A stretch of DNA of 64,000 nucleotides. Origin: Tritrichomonas musculus (Eukaryota; Parabasalia; Tritrichomonadida; Tritrichomonadidae). Location of the stretch: positions 248,001 through 312,000 of the forward strand of contig JAPFFF010000061.1 in the NCBI GenBank assembly GCA_039105265.1. The letters run 5' to 3'. Under the pieces are notes generated by a model. The model saw only the letters and a program-made list of their open reading frames with translations. It was not told the origin of the DNA and did not search any database. Numbering within the stretch: the first letter of the stretch is position 1; each line of letters starts with the position of its first letter. The position numbers and the translations under genes are program-made. Below, piece after piece: positions 8,245-18,300 of this stretch.

Positions 8245-10770
8245 TTACTGTAATGAATGTATTACATTCTTAGTGTTATCTGCAGCTAAGATACCATTTG
8301 ATGTAAAGAATGAAGAATTAATCAATATGTAATTAACTGTTGCATTGATCATGAGATTGCTACTACTTAATGGAAATTCAATATTGTTTAACCAGATCTT
8401 AGTTGGTTCACATTGATATTCAAACTTAGGTGAATTATTAACGTTGAATGATATATTGATTTTGATTTCGTTTACACTGGTAACATTATCTCTGGTTTCA
8501 TTATAAGTCAAATAGAGTGTTCCATCATATTCGTCAAGTTGTTTCTCGAATTGATAATGAATGGTATTACTATTCGTTACATTGAATGTGTACTTGATTC
8601 GTGCTATTTTATTCATTAAAGCGTCTAACCTAGCTTTTAATGATTCATCCTCTTGCTGTAGATTTGATATCTGACTGTTCATTGTTACGATTTTAGTAAC
8701 ATTATCACCTACTAACTTGGCTAGATCTTGCTGAGATTTAATATAATTATTTAATTTTGTCTTCAGTTCATCATTTTCACTTTTCAATGCATAATTGGTC
8801 AAATCAACAGGTTCAGGAATCTCACTTTTCAAAGCATATTTTGTGTCTGATTCACTTTTTGAATAAGAATATGTTTTCAGAGCATATTGATCCAGATCGT
8901 CAATTGTCGCATAATCATCAGGGATTTCAGGAATTTCGCTCTTTAAAGCATAATTGGTCAAATCAACAGGTTCTGGAATCTCACTTTTCAAAGCATAATT
9001 ATCTTTTACGAAATTCATATTTGGAATACAATATTCGTCATAAACTTCAGGTTCGTATGAATAACTTACAGACTCTAGGTCCACAACCCAATTTCCATTA
9101 TATCTAAATGCTCCGTCGTAATAGAAAAAGTATATAGAAAAAGTATTTTCGCCTTTCTTGTAATGATAATATTCAAGTTCTTCACTATCATACAAATATT
9201 CTCCTGAAATATCTTCATTATTACAAGAGCCTTTCACAAAAAGTGATGATTTCTTTAATATGTCGCATAAATCTCCATCCAAATTTGTGATATAAGTTTC
9301 TTTATTTTCAGCATTTGTTGTTCCATTTACGAATTTTGTAGCGATTGATAATTCTTGAGTTATTTTCTCAGTTGATAATATATCTGTTTTCAAAGCATAT
9401 TTATCGTCACAATTTTTAATCTTATCAAGTAAATTATAATACATTTTTAATGAAGCTTTTTCACTTAATACTTCATAATCTTTTTCTTTCTCAATATCAT
9501 TGAAAGTTAGTGTTTCATAATCTTCAATATTAAATAAATCACTTCTTGTTGTTTCATCTTTTAATACAGCAGCTTCTATCATCATATCTAAATTAATTTT
9601 CCATATATATTTCAAAGCTAATAGTGATGATAAAACATTATTATCATTAACAGCTTCTTGAATATTATTAAAGAATATTTCCTTATCGTCATTATATATT
9701 TTTTCATCTTTAAGTATTTCAATATTATTGTTGTTTGTTAATTCACTTTTCAAAGCATATTTTGCATCCGCTTCTTCTTTCGTATACAATTCTTCAATAT
9801 TTGGTTTCTTCGCTAATTCTTGCTGAATAGTTTCTAAAGCAGTATTTACTTCGTCAGTTGTTGGATATTCAAGACTCAACATTGCAACATCATTTTGATG
9901 ACTATTGACTGCTAATGCATTTATTTTTTCATCTAAAGCTTCAATATCAGATAGAAAAGCAATATCAGCTGGAGTTTTCTCAACTAAAAGTCTCATAAAT
10001 GTATTCTTTTCAATGATACATCCAATTAATTTAGCATCTGTATTTTCTCCAGTCAATGTAATTGTTTTTCCTGATTTATCAATCCATGATAAATATTTTG
10101 TACGATATTCTTCAGATTTTGGAAGACCTTCAATTGTGATGCTATCTATTGTTGTTGTTGTATCAACTCCTTTATAATCTGTTATTGTACCTTGTTCAAT
10201 TTTGATATATAATCGTTTTTGACCTTCAGATGTGAATAATTTAAATACACAAATACCATTTTTTAATTCTTCTTCTGCAGTTAAAATTATTGGAACATCC
10301 ATTTCATTAACTTTGATAACAATATCAATTGTATCCATTCTTGTTAATTCACTTCTGGAAATATAATCATTATCCATTTCCTCAATTTTATCTACAATTT
10401 TCAATAATGGTTTCTTCATTGAATCTCTAAATGAATAACATAATTGTTTTCCACCACCTACTGTTAAAATTTGTTCTTCTTCTTTTTCATCAAATATTGG
10501 AATTGTTGTTGCACCAGATTCACACCAATTTCTCACACCAGATAATGAAACTCCATCACTTCTTGATAAATCTGCTAATTCCATTTCTGCATTTGATTCT
10601 ACCCAAGCTTTCCACATATTACTAACAACACCAGAAATACTTTTTATACCAAATGATATACCTTTAGCACTAAAACCTATCAAACCAGCTACCATTTGAA
10701 TATTTTGTCTTAATCTAATTTTATCAACATCAGCTTCTAATTTTTCAGTTATTTTTTCAGTTAGAGTCAT
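8245..10770 (-). CDS. trimeric fibre/spike-like protein with YALKS repeats
   Basis: 841 residues. The N-terminus is a short helix and a Gly-rich hydrophobic segment (~25-50), which could anchor the protein. At ~110-280 lies a beta-rich region. At ~330-660 seven copies of a YALK(S/T) motif are spaced by coiled-coil stretches, like the shaft repeats of phage tail fibres and other trimeric fibres. A terminal beta-rich head (~690-841) follows. The protein probably projects from the capsid and binds the host cell (inference). It converges on the Cys-motif gene and lies next to the packaging ATPase, an arrangement typical of a virion gene block. DNA-level duplications inside the shaft are visible near 8.79 and 8.95 kb. 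Confidence 0.7.
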   Translation of the reverse strand: MTLTEKITEKLEADVDKIRLRQNIQMVAGLIGFSAKGISFGIKSISGVVSNMWKAWVESNAEMELADLSRSDGVSLSGVRNWCESGATTIPIFDEKEEEQILTVGGGKQLCYSFRDSMKKPLLKIVDKIEEMDNDYISRSELTRMDTIDIVIKVNEMDVPIILTAEEELKNGICVFKLFTSEGQKRLYIKIEQGTITDYKGVDTTTTIDSITIEGLPKSEEYRTKYLSWIDKSGKTITLTGENTDAKLIGCIIEKNTFMRLLVEKTPADIAFLSDIEALDEKINALAVNSHQNDVAMLSLEYPTTDEVNTALETIQQELAKKPNIEELYTKEEADAKYALKSELTNNNNIEILKDEKIYNDDKEIFFNNIQEAVNDNNVLSSLLALKYIWKINLDMMIEAAVLKDETTRSDLFNIEDYETLTFNDIEKEKDYEVLSEKASLKMYYNLLDKIKNCDDKYALKTDILSTEKITQELSIATKFVNGTTNAENKETYITNLDGDLCDILKKSSLFVKGSCNNEDISGEYLYDSEELEYYHYKKGENTFSIYFFYYDGAFRYNGNWVVDLESVSYSYEPEVYDEYCIPNMNFVKDNYALKSEIPEPVDLTNYALKSEIPEIPDDYATIDDLDQYALKTYSYSKSESDTKYALKSEIPEPVDLTNYALKSENDELKTKLNNYIKSQQDLAKLVGDNVTKIVTMNSQISNLQQEDESLKARLDALMNKIARIKYTFNVTNSNTIHYQFEKQLDEYDGTLYLTYNETRDNVTSVNEIKINISFNVNNSPKFEYQCEPTKIWLNNIEFPLSSSNLMINATVNYILINSSFFTSNGILAADNTKNVIHSLQ

Positions 10771-10813
10771 TCTTGTTTTTAAATTTTCAACGGATTTATC
10801 TAAATTATCAACA

Positions 10814-11521
10814 TCAACAGAAACAACATCTTTGAAAAAAAAAAATTAAAGAAATAATTTTTTCAAAGTTGGTTATCATTGAATACTTATAATCATAAAC
10901 TAATAAGAAATAAGACATATTTGTATGACGACATCTACGTAATAATTGACTAAAAAATGATTCTTCTGAAGAGAATAATTTTGAATTTGAAATATCATCA
11001 AATAATACGATTGAATGTAAATATTCTCTATCAAAATCTTCAACAAACAAAACATTAAATAAGTCATCTAATTGATCTTGTGCAATTTTATTTTTAGTTC
11101 TTTCTCTTCGAATTTTGTAATATAAACTTTTTGCTGCTAATAATTCATCAATACATTTTTCAGCATCTTTTTCACTAACTACAACTGTTGGCATTTGTAA
11201 TAATGGTTTCAATGATAACCAACTTTTATCATTCTCTTCACCATCTTTTGTAACATAAACTAATAAATGATGAGTATTAAGTATTGAAATTTTGATTATT
11301 TCTTCTAATGCTGTAACTGTTTTTCCCATACTTTGTTTACCTACAATAACATTAACAGAATTATATTTAGCAACGATATCTTCATGAATTGGAGCAATTA
11401 AAGAATCATTCTTTGGACTCAAATTTGATTTTAATCTTGCTTTTATTTTTGATCGAATGTTTTCTTTCTCAAAGTTAACTTCTTCCTCTTCACTATCACT
11501 AAAATAATCATTGTCACTCAT
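10814..11521 (-). CDS. A32-like genome-packaging ATPase
   Basis: 235 residues, the usual size for Polinton packaging ATPases. Walker A is at ~60-70 (VGKQSMGKTV), Walker B near 170 (HSIVLFDD), followed by an arginine-bearing stretch (LLRRCRHTNMS). The family (FtsK/HerA superfamily, vaccinia A32 kin) pumps DNA into preformed capsids. A short acidic N-terminus precedes the P-loop. The gene starts at ATG 11521, between a small acidic protein and the fibre gene, all on one strand. The similar P-loop segment at 33.1-33.4 kb is the equivalent from another element. Confidence 0.8.
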   Translation of the reverse strand: MSDNDYFSDSEEEEVNFEKENIRSKIKARLKSNLSPKNDSLIAPIHEDIVAKYNSVNVIVGKQSMGKTVTALEEIIKISILNTHHLLVYVTKDGEENDKSWLSLKPLLQMPTVVVSEKDAEKCIDELLAAKSLYYKIRRERTKNKIAQDQLDDLFNVLFVEDFDREYLHSIVLFDDISNSKLFSSEESFFSQLLRRCRHTNMSYFLLVYDYKYSMITNFEKIISLIFFFQRCCFC

Positions 11522-11573
11522 TTATTTTTTAAATTCCAACTAAATTATGCAAAAAAAAATAGCAAAATTTTTT

Positions 11574-12050
11574 TTACTCTTCAGTTGTTTCGTCATCTGC
11601 TTCATCTTCATCCTCGTCAAATTCACTTGATGCTTGTTGAATTGCAGCTACTAATAATTGTTCAATATCTTCTTCAAAATGTTGTCTATCGTCTTTTGGT
11701 CCAGTTTTCAATTTTTCAATTAAACCGTCAACAATTTTATGATAATCTTCTTGAGTTGTTTTATTTCCACGATATCTTCTTTGTTCTTCTTCTGTTGTTA
11801 AACCATATTCTTGATAAAGTGGTTGTAAAACTAATTGATCCCATACAATTGGATAAGCTTTACATAATAATCTCATTTTGTCAACTGGAATTAAATCAAC
11901 ATAATTTGTTTCAGCCATTGCTTTTTCAGTAACTCTTCCCATAACATATTTCTTAAATTTATTTAATGCTGATAATTTTCTTGGTTTCTTTTCTGGTTTC
12001 TTAAATTCCTGTAACAACTTTCTTAATTCTGTTATCTCTGCGTTACTCAT
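11574..12050 (-). CDS. small protein with acidic tail
   Basis: 158 residues from ATG 12050. The N-terminus is helical and basic (KKPEKKPRKLSALNKFKKYV), the middle globular (VDKMRLLCKAYPIVWDQLV), and the last 20 residues almost all Asp/Glu. No family recognised. It sits just before the ATPase on the same strand, so it is likely a virion or assembly protein. The acidic tail may contact basic core proteins (inference). Confidence 0.6.
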   Translation of the reverse strand: MSNAEITELRKLLQEFKKPEKKPRKLSALNKFKKYVMGRVTEKAMAETNYVDLIPVDKMRLLCKAYPIVWDQLVLQPLYQEYGLTTEEEQRRYRGNKTTQEDYHKIVDGLIEKLKTGPKDDRQHFEEDIEQLLVAAIQQASSEFDEDEDEADDETTEE

Positions 12051-12087
12051 GATTTTTGAATAAAAATAAAAATCAAAGAAGATAAAT

Positions 12088-12858
12088 TTAAAGCTTTGAA
12101 TTCATGAACTTCATTAATTGAGGATTATTTGAAATAACACTTGGAGTTTCAGATGTGATAAGAGGTTTTACAGGTTCAATAATAGGTTTTACAGGTTCAA
12201 TAATAGGTTTTACAGGTTCAATAATAAGTTTCACGGGTTTTGTTTTTGATAGATCGAGTTTGTCGATTGTACTTTTTTCATCAATTATTTTTGGTTTTGT
12301 TTTCGCTTCAATATCAATATCAAATTTATTTTTTGGTTCTTTCTTCTTCTTTTTCAAAAGTTTACTTCTTTCTGATTTTTTTTTCTTCAAATTCTTATTT
12401 CCTTTAGCTTTTGTATTAATTGTTGGTTTCTTTGGTTTAACTTCCTCAACATCATCATCAATCTTTTCCTCAATTTTTGTTTCCATTGGTTTCTGTTTTT
12501 GAGCCAATACTTTAAATCGTAATGGTGCATTTTTCCGACCTCTTCTTGGTAAAATTTGAGTCATTGATTTTGTTTGAATTACTTCTGGTTCGTCAACTTT
12601 TGTTGGTAATAAGTGAATTTTCTTACCCGGTTCTATTTTTGTCATTGTCATTGGTTTTTCCGATATTGGACTTACTAATGGTTTCTTTTCTATTGGTGTT
12701 TCTTTCTCTTCTGTCATTGTTGTTTTAGATGAAAATAAATTATTTATATTTGAATTTGTTTGATATGGAACAACTGGTTTAGGAGGAAGATTTTCATTAA
12801 ATTGAGACATTATTGATGTTTTTCCGTTTAATTTATTTTTCTTTTGTTGTTCTAACAA
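12088..12858 (-). CDS. Lys/Pro-rich low-complexity protein
   Basis: A frame rich in Lys, Pro, Ile and Glu; the first clear ATG is at 12810. It has a strongly basic stretch (KKKKSERSKLLKKKKK) and three to four tandem EPVKPII units near the C-terminus, visible in DNA as repeats at about 12160-12240. Probably disordered; the basic clusters would suit DNA or capsid-interior contact. It lies in the leftward block of structural genes. Confidence 0.55.
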   Translation of the reverse strand: MLEQQKKNKLNGKTSIMSQFNENLPPKPVVPYQTNSNINNLFSSKTTMTEEKETPIEKKPLVSPISEKPMTMTKIEPGKKIHLLPTKVDEPEVIQTKSMTQILPRRGRKNAPLRFKVLAQKQKPMETKIEEKIDDDVEEVKPKKPTINTKAKGNKNLKKKKSERSKLLKKKKKEPKNKFDIDIEAKTKPKIIDEKSTIDKLDLSKTKPVKLIIEPVKPIIEPVKPIIEPVKPLITSETPSVISNNPQLMKFMNSKL

Positions 12859-13122
12859 TAATTGACGTATTGATACATTACCTTTCGAACTTTGTTGAAT
12901 TAAACTTGTAATTCCACCTTCATAACGTTTAGCCCAAACATTCTCTTCTTTCTTTTCTGAATCATCATTAATTGTTAAATCTGTATTTGTTGTTGTCGTA
13001 TTTGTTGTTGTTGGTGTTGTTGTTGTATTTGTTGTTGTTGGTGTTGCGGGCTTATTGAATGGATTTGTGAATCCAGTATTTCTTAATGCACCACCAATTG
13101 TATTACCATTATTTTGATTTTG

Positions 13123-15231
13123 TTATCTTTCTTTTTCTTGAGCTTCATTTATCATATTTTGAATTTCATGTAATGCAGTTTCAGTATCTTGATTCTTAAA
13201 TCTTTCAAATCCAATTTCAGTCATATTTATTTTTCGACAATACGAATTCAAATCTTTTAATTTCTCTTCGACTTTCTTTTTATGTTCTTTCTCTTTATCA
13301 TCTTTTGCTTTCTCATCATCCCATTGTTTCTTTGCTTCATTCTCTTTTTGTTGCAAAAGAATGATACTTGGTTCCAAATTTTTCAATGGTTTATCTTTAT
13401 AATCATCATATTTTAAGAGAGTATTTTCTTTCTTATAATTTGTTTTCAGATCTCGATAATATTTATTCGTCTTTGCAATATAGCGATTCAATTTCAAATA
13501 TCTTTCTAAATCATCCAATGACGGATATAACTCAGCTAACTTTTCATATGTTTCAGAACTATCATCGATATGTTTATGATATTCTTCTAATAGATTCTTG
13601 AAAAATTCTTTCTTTTCGGTATTGACTTTTTCTTTATATTTGATATATGCATTTCGAATATCATCTACTGTCACTTTTTTATCTGTTCTTTTTGCTATTT
13701 CTGGTTCGATATAACTTTGATGAACAAATGCAACATCTTCTGTTTTCATTGTTCCTTTCTTCTTTTGAAGTGCATTATGATCATCTAAAATTGGTATAAA
13801 TGCAATACTTTCTAAAACATATACCCAATCGATATTTTTCTTATCTGGTGCAAATTTATTAACAATATCTTTTACATTTATTTTTGTTTTTCCAAAATGA
13901 TTTTCATATAATGGTTTGAAGTCTAAAATTGCGTTCACATAATCCAAATCTTTTGCTGAATATGTTAATCCTTTCAACTCATCTTTTGTCACTTTTGAAC
14001 CTTCTTCCAAATTTTTATTTATTGCATCGATGTTTTCAATTATTTTCTTTTCTGTGTCAGTTTTTTCTTTCTCAAAGGATTTAAACGCTATTTGATATTC
14101 ACCAATCAATTCGTCTTCTGAAATTTTATCATGTTGTTGAGTAGCCGGATTATATCGTAAATTATCAATATATTCTTCATATGTTTCTTGTTCTTTTCTT
14201 GGTATTCCTTGAAATTCTAGAGATTCCTTATGAACAATTCTTGCGAGATTTGCGTGATAAGCTGTATCGATATCAAATTGTAAATCTTTCTCGTTTTGAA
14301 TGTTCCATTGAACCTTATCACGAATTTTATATGGGTAATACATCATTTGATCCAAAGTTATTTTTTGGCCAAAAGCAGTTTCATATATTTTCTGTAATGG
14401 AGTTAATTTACAATATTTAACAATTTCATAAGCATTTGTGTATGTTTGAAATTTTTCTGAATCTAATTTCAATTTTTCATCGTCAATATTTGCATTGAAT
14501 TCACTTATGAGATCATCTAAATTTTCATCATATGAATATTGTAAAGCAGCTTTCACATAATTATTAAGTAATGATAAATCTTTCCCTTTCTTCTCAAACT
14601 TTTTCCGTTCAACTTCGAAATTAAATTCGTTATCATTCTTTTTGTTATAATTTTCAATATCTTTCTTCATTGCCATTCGAACGTGACCATATTCGGTATT
14701 TTTATATTCTTTCACAATTTCATCTTTCTCTGCATTTGTTAATTTTGACCATTGTTTGTTTCCACCGAATTTTCTAATTGCTTCAAGAATATTTTCAACT
14801 TCTAATTTCAAATCATCACATGCTCTTGAATAACTTTGAGGTTTCTGGTTGATATCTTTTGCTTTATTCGGATTCTTTTTGTTATGAACAGTTATCAATA
14901 TTTCATAATAAGTTTTGTAAGCATTATGATCATTCTCTTCTTTATTAAACAAATCTAATAAACTCTTTCCTTCGCCTAAATCATCATTATAAATTTCTAA
15001 ATATTCTTTGATTTTTGGAAAGTTTTGTAATTTATCATATTCATTTTCAAATCTTTGATATTCAACTTTTAATTTCTTTATTTGTGCTTCTTTTGTTGAT
15101 CCATACCCACCTTCTAAGAGATCATGATCAGAAATTACATAATTATATTTCGTTTCAAAATCTTTGATAATATTTTTCAGTTCTAGATAATATTTAGTTT
15201 CTTCAACATTTATATTATGTTGGTTCAACAT
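13123..15231 (-). CDS. large helical repeat protein
   Basis: 702 residues from ATG 15231, strongly charged (Lys, Glu, Asp, Asn) and almost entirely helical. It shows recurring ~90-110-residue units with Tyr/Phe at set positions and phrases such as FGQKITLDQM and FGKTKINVKDIV. These units closely match the style of the huge protein at 15304-23661. No enzymatic motif is visible. A structural (tape-measure, tegument-like or core scaffold) role is only inferred from length, composition and position. Confidence 0.65.
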   Translation of the reverse strand: MLNQHNINVEETKYYLELKNIIKDFETKYNYVISDHDLLEGGYGSTKEAQIKKLKVEYQRFENEYDKLQNFPKIKEYLEIYNDDLGEGKSLLDLFNKEENDHNAYKTYYEILITVHNKKNPNKAKDINQKPQSYSRACDDLKLEVENILEAIRKFGGNKQWSKLTNAEKDEIVKEYKNTEYGHVRMAMKKDIENYNKKNDNEFNFEVERKKFEKKGKDLSLLNNYVKAALQYSYDENLDDLISEFNANIDDEKLKLDSEKFQTYTNAYEIVKYCKLTPLQKIYETAFGQKITLDQMMYYPYKIRDKVQWNIQNEKDLQFDIDTAYHANLARIVHKESLEFQGIPRKEQETYEEYIDNLRYNPATQQHDKISEDELIGEYQIAFKSFEKEKTDTEKKIIENIDAINKNLEEGSKVTKDELKGLTYSAKDLDYVNAILDFKPLYENHFGKTKINVKDIVNKFAPDKKNIDWVYVLESIAFIPILDDHNALQKKKGTMKTEDVAFVHQSYIEPEIAKRTDKKVTVDDIRNAYIKYKEKVNTEKKEFFKNLLEEYHKHIDDSSETYEKLAELYPSLDDLERYLKLNRYIAKTNKYYRDLKTNYKKENTLLKYDDYKDKPLKNLEPSIILLQQKENEAKKQWDDEKAKDDKEKEHKKKVEEKLKDLNSYCRKINMTEIGFERFKNQDTETALHEIQNMINEAQEKER

Positions 15232-15303
15232 TGAACGTATTGTTGAAACTACAGCAGTATCGGATTCTGGATATTTTCTTTGATATTCTTCAAATAAGTC
15301 TCT

Positions 15304-18300
15304 TTATTTTTTGTCATTAGCTGCTTTATTTTTAGCTTTATCTAATCTTTTCACCTCAATTTCTAAATCTTTTATATCTTCTCGTGTTGGATTCTTCAGA
15401 TCATCAAACTCTTTACCAAATTGATTTTTATATTTGCTTCTCATAATATGATAAAGAAAATAGTCTTCTGCAGCGTCAACATCATCTTGAAATAAGTTAA
15501 CAATCTCTTCAAAAGTCGTTTTCTTTTCGAATCTTTTGTCATAATCTTTCCAATATCTCCTCCATTTCCCAACTCCTTTATAATGTGAGTCATATCGATT
15601 CTTTAAATCAGTTAATGTGATAACTTTTTCTTTATTCGTTTTATCTGATACATAATCCTTACCAAACTCATTTTTATACCAAACACTTAACGCATTTGCA
15701 CGAAGTTCTTCGTATGCGTTATCCCAATTACCTTTCCATTTTTTATAAGCATTTTGCCATTCAGGTAGTTTATCTTCTTTATGATTCGAATTCCAAATCT
15801 GTCTATCAGCATCGAACGTTGTCCATTTTGTTCTATTTTCATGATATCTCTGAATCTTATCTTCCAAATATTTGAAAAGTTGTTGAGGGTCTTCAATTTT
15901 TAAATAGTCATTGTCCGTTTCACCCAAATCTCGTAGCATAACTGCATATTGGTCACGATTCATTTCATTAGCAACATAAGCTCTTGCATCAAACACTGCT
16001 TTTTCTACATTTGTTTCTGTTTGAAATTTGTTTATGAGAGTTTCCCAAGTAACTTTATTAGAGTGATCATTTATTAATTGTATCAATACGGGATCACTTC
16101 GGAATCTATTATATTTATCAAAATATGCATCACATAATATCTGTAAGTTTTTGATTTTTTCTTTCAGTGTTGTTCCTTTGAGATCATCTTTTTGTCCTGA
16201 CCATTTTTCCCATATTTTTGATAAGAATTCATACTTTGCCTCATCGATATCGTATTCTTTATATTTCAAAAGTTCTGTGCTATCACTAAATGCATTCCCT
16301 GTTCTTGCATATTCATTCCAATATCGAGTGACAACTGTATCTACTTGGAATTTATTAATTTTTAAATTCAACTCATTTTGTAATCGTTCTAATTTATCTA
16401 ATATTTGTTCCCAATTGTCACCATTGATTGCATTGAGTTTCACTTTTGGATATTCGTATACGGTTTCTAATTCATATTTGATTAATTCAATCTTCATTCG
16501 ATTTGTACAATCTTTGAAATTTTTTCCTAATTTGTCTCTGATTGAATCAACATCGTGAACTTCTTGTGTAATATGATTATAATGACGGAGTAGATCTTGA
16601 AAAGTCACAGAGAAAAATGAACTCTCATCTTTTTCAGCTTCACGTAACATTTTTTCTAATTTTGTCTTTCCATCCGTTGAATTCGGAATTTCGTTTATTT
16701 CTGTGACCTTATCTGGAAGTAAAGCAATTAATTTGTATTTCAAAGTTTGACATTGACAAAAGAATAATGCTCCTTGATAGTTATCTTCATATTCAAGCAC
16801 TATATCATGAATTGTCCATTCACGATCAGCATGTCTATTAAGCGTTAATAACGCATTTTGAAATTCATCACTTCGATATTGATTATAACCACGAACAGTT
16901 GTTTGAATATGATCTATCACAATTTCTTTATTTTCATCAGTCAACTCACCTGGTTTATCACTTGATAATGAAATATATTTATCCTTCTTTGTTTTAACAG
17001 TATATTTTTTCTTGAATGTGTCATTATATAAATCTAAATGATATTTATAATTTAAATCAGTTTTACCTTTATTATAGTCAAAATTATATAACGCGGCTGT
17101 CTTTTCTATTGAAGATGTTTGTTCATCATCATTATGATAATATCGATATTTATGCCAAATTTCATTGAATGCAGGTGAATTCCATGATTGTGCATAATTT
17201 TGTGTTATTTGACTATAAAATTTTCGACACCAAGCTAATCTTTCTTCTGAATCTAAGGCTGTCTCATGATATCCAGAAAAACGAGTATCACCTGGCAAAT
17301 CTTCATCAAATATAGAGAATCTATTTTTAATTAATTTTCTATATTTATCAATTTCAATAGCAATTCGAGCTTTTTCAGGAGTTTTATATTTGTCTTTCAA
17401 TTGTTTATATGTTAATGTTGAATCTATTTGATTTGTTGATTTATATGATTCAAATGTTGCTTCAACATCTGATTTTCCCCACGTTTCTTCATCTTGTTCT
17501 TTTTCTTCCACTTTCGCCAAAATTTGATCAAATAATGTTGAATCTTTTTCTTGACCTGTCATTGAATAATCTTTTCCATTGTTTAATTGTTTGTAATATG
17601 TTGAAACAATAGGAATTAAATAGTTTGAATACATTTCTTCATTTGTCCAAGTTAAATCAGGTTGAGTTATATAAGAAACATATTGTGGTTTTATTTTCGC
17701 TAACAATTCTCTTGCTTTCTTATAGTTAATATCAGTTGACCAAGTTTTTGAAGTTTTCTTATAGGAATCATATTTCTCTTGCCAATTCTTTCGATAAGCA
17801 GATTTGACTGTTGGATCTGTCATTTTCATGTATTCGTTAAAGTATTGAATGACGTCGTTATATAATTTATTACCTTTTTTCGGAAATTTCTCATTTATTT
17901 TCTTAACTTTTTCATAACTCTCAAAGAAATCATTACATTCATTCAAATCTCCATTGAATTTTCCATACAAATGCCCCCAAGCTTCAACATAATTTCGTCC
18001 AAATGCTTTTGAATATTTTTCAAGATAATCATGAAACACACTACTTTGATCCCAAGTGACAGAATAATTGTGATAATTTTTATCATAATATTCTTGAAGT
18101 ATTTTTTGAGCTTCTGTGATTGAATCCTTCGCTTTCTCTCTTACAAATTTCTTTAAATTAACACCTTCCCAAGGATGAGTTTTATAATAAAATTCATACA
18201 ACGCACCTAATTTATTTATTGCATTGATAGCATTATAATTTCCTTCCCATTCCATTCTCCAATCAGATGGACTTTTGAGATCCTCAGGAAAATGTTGTTT

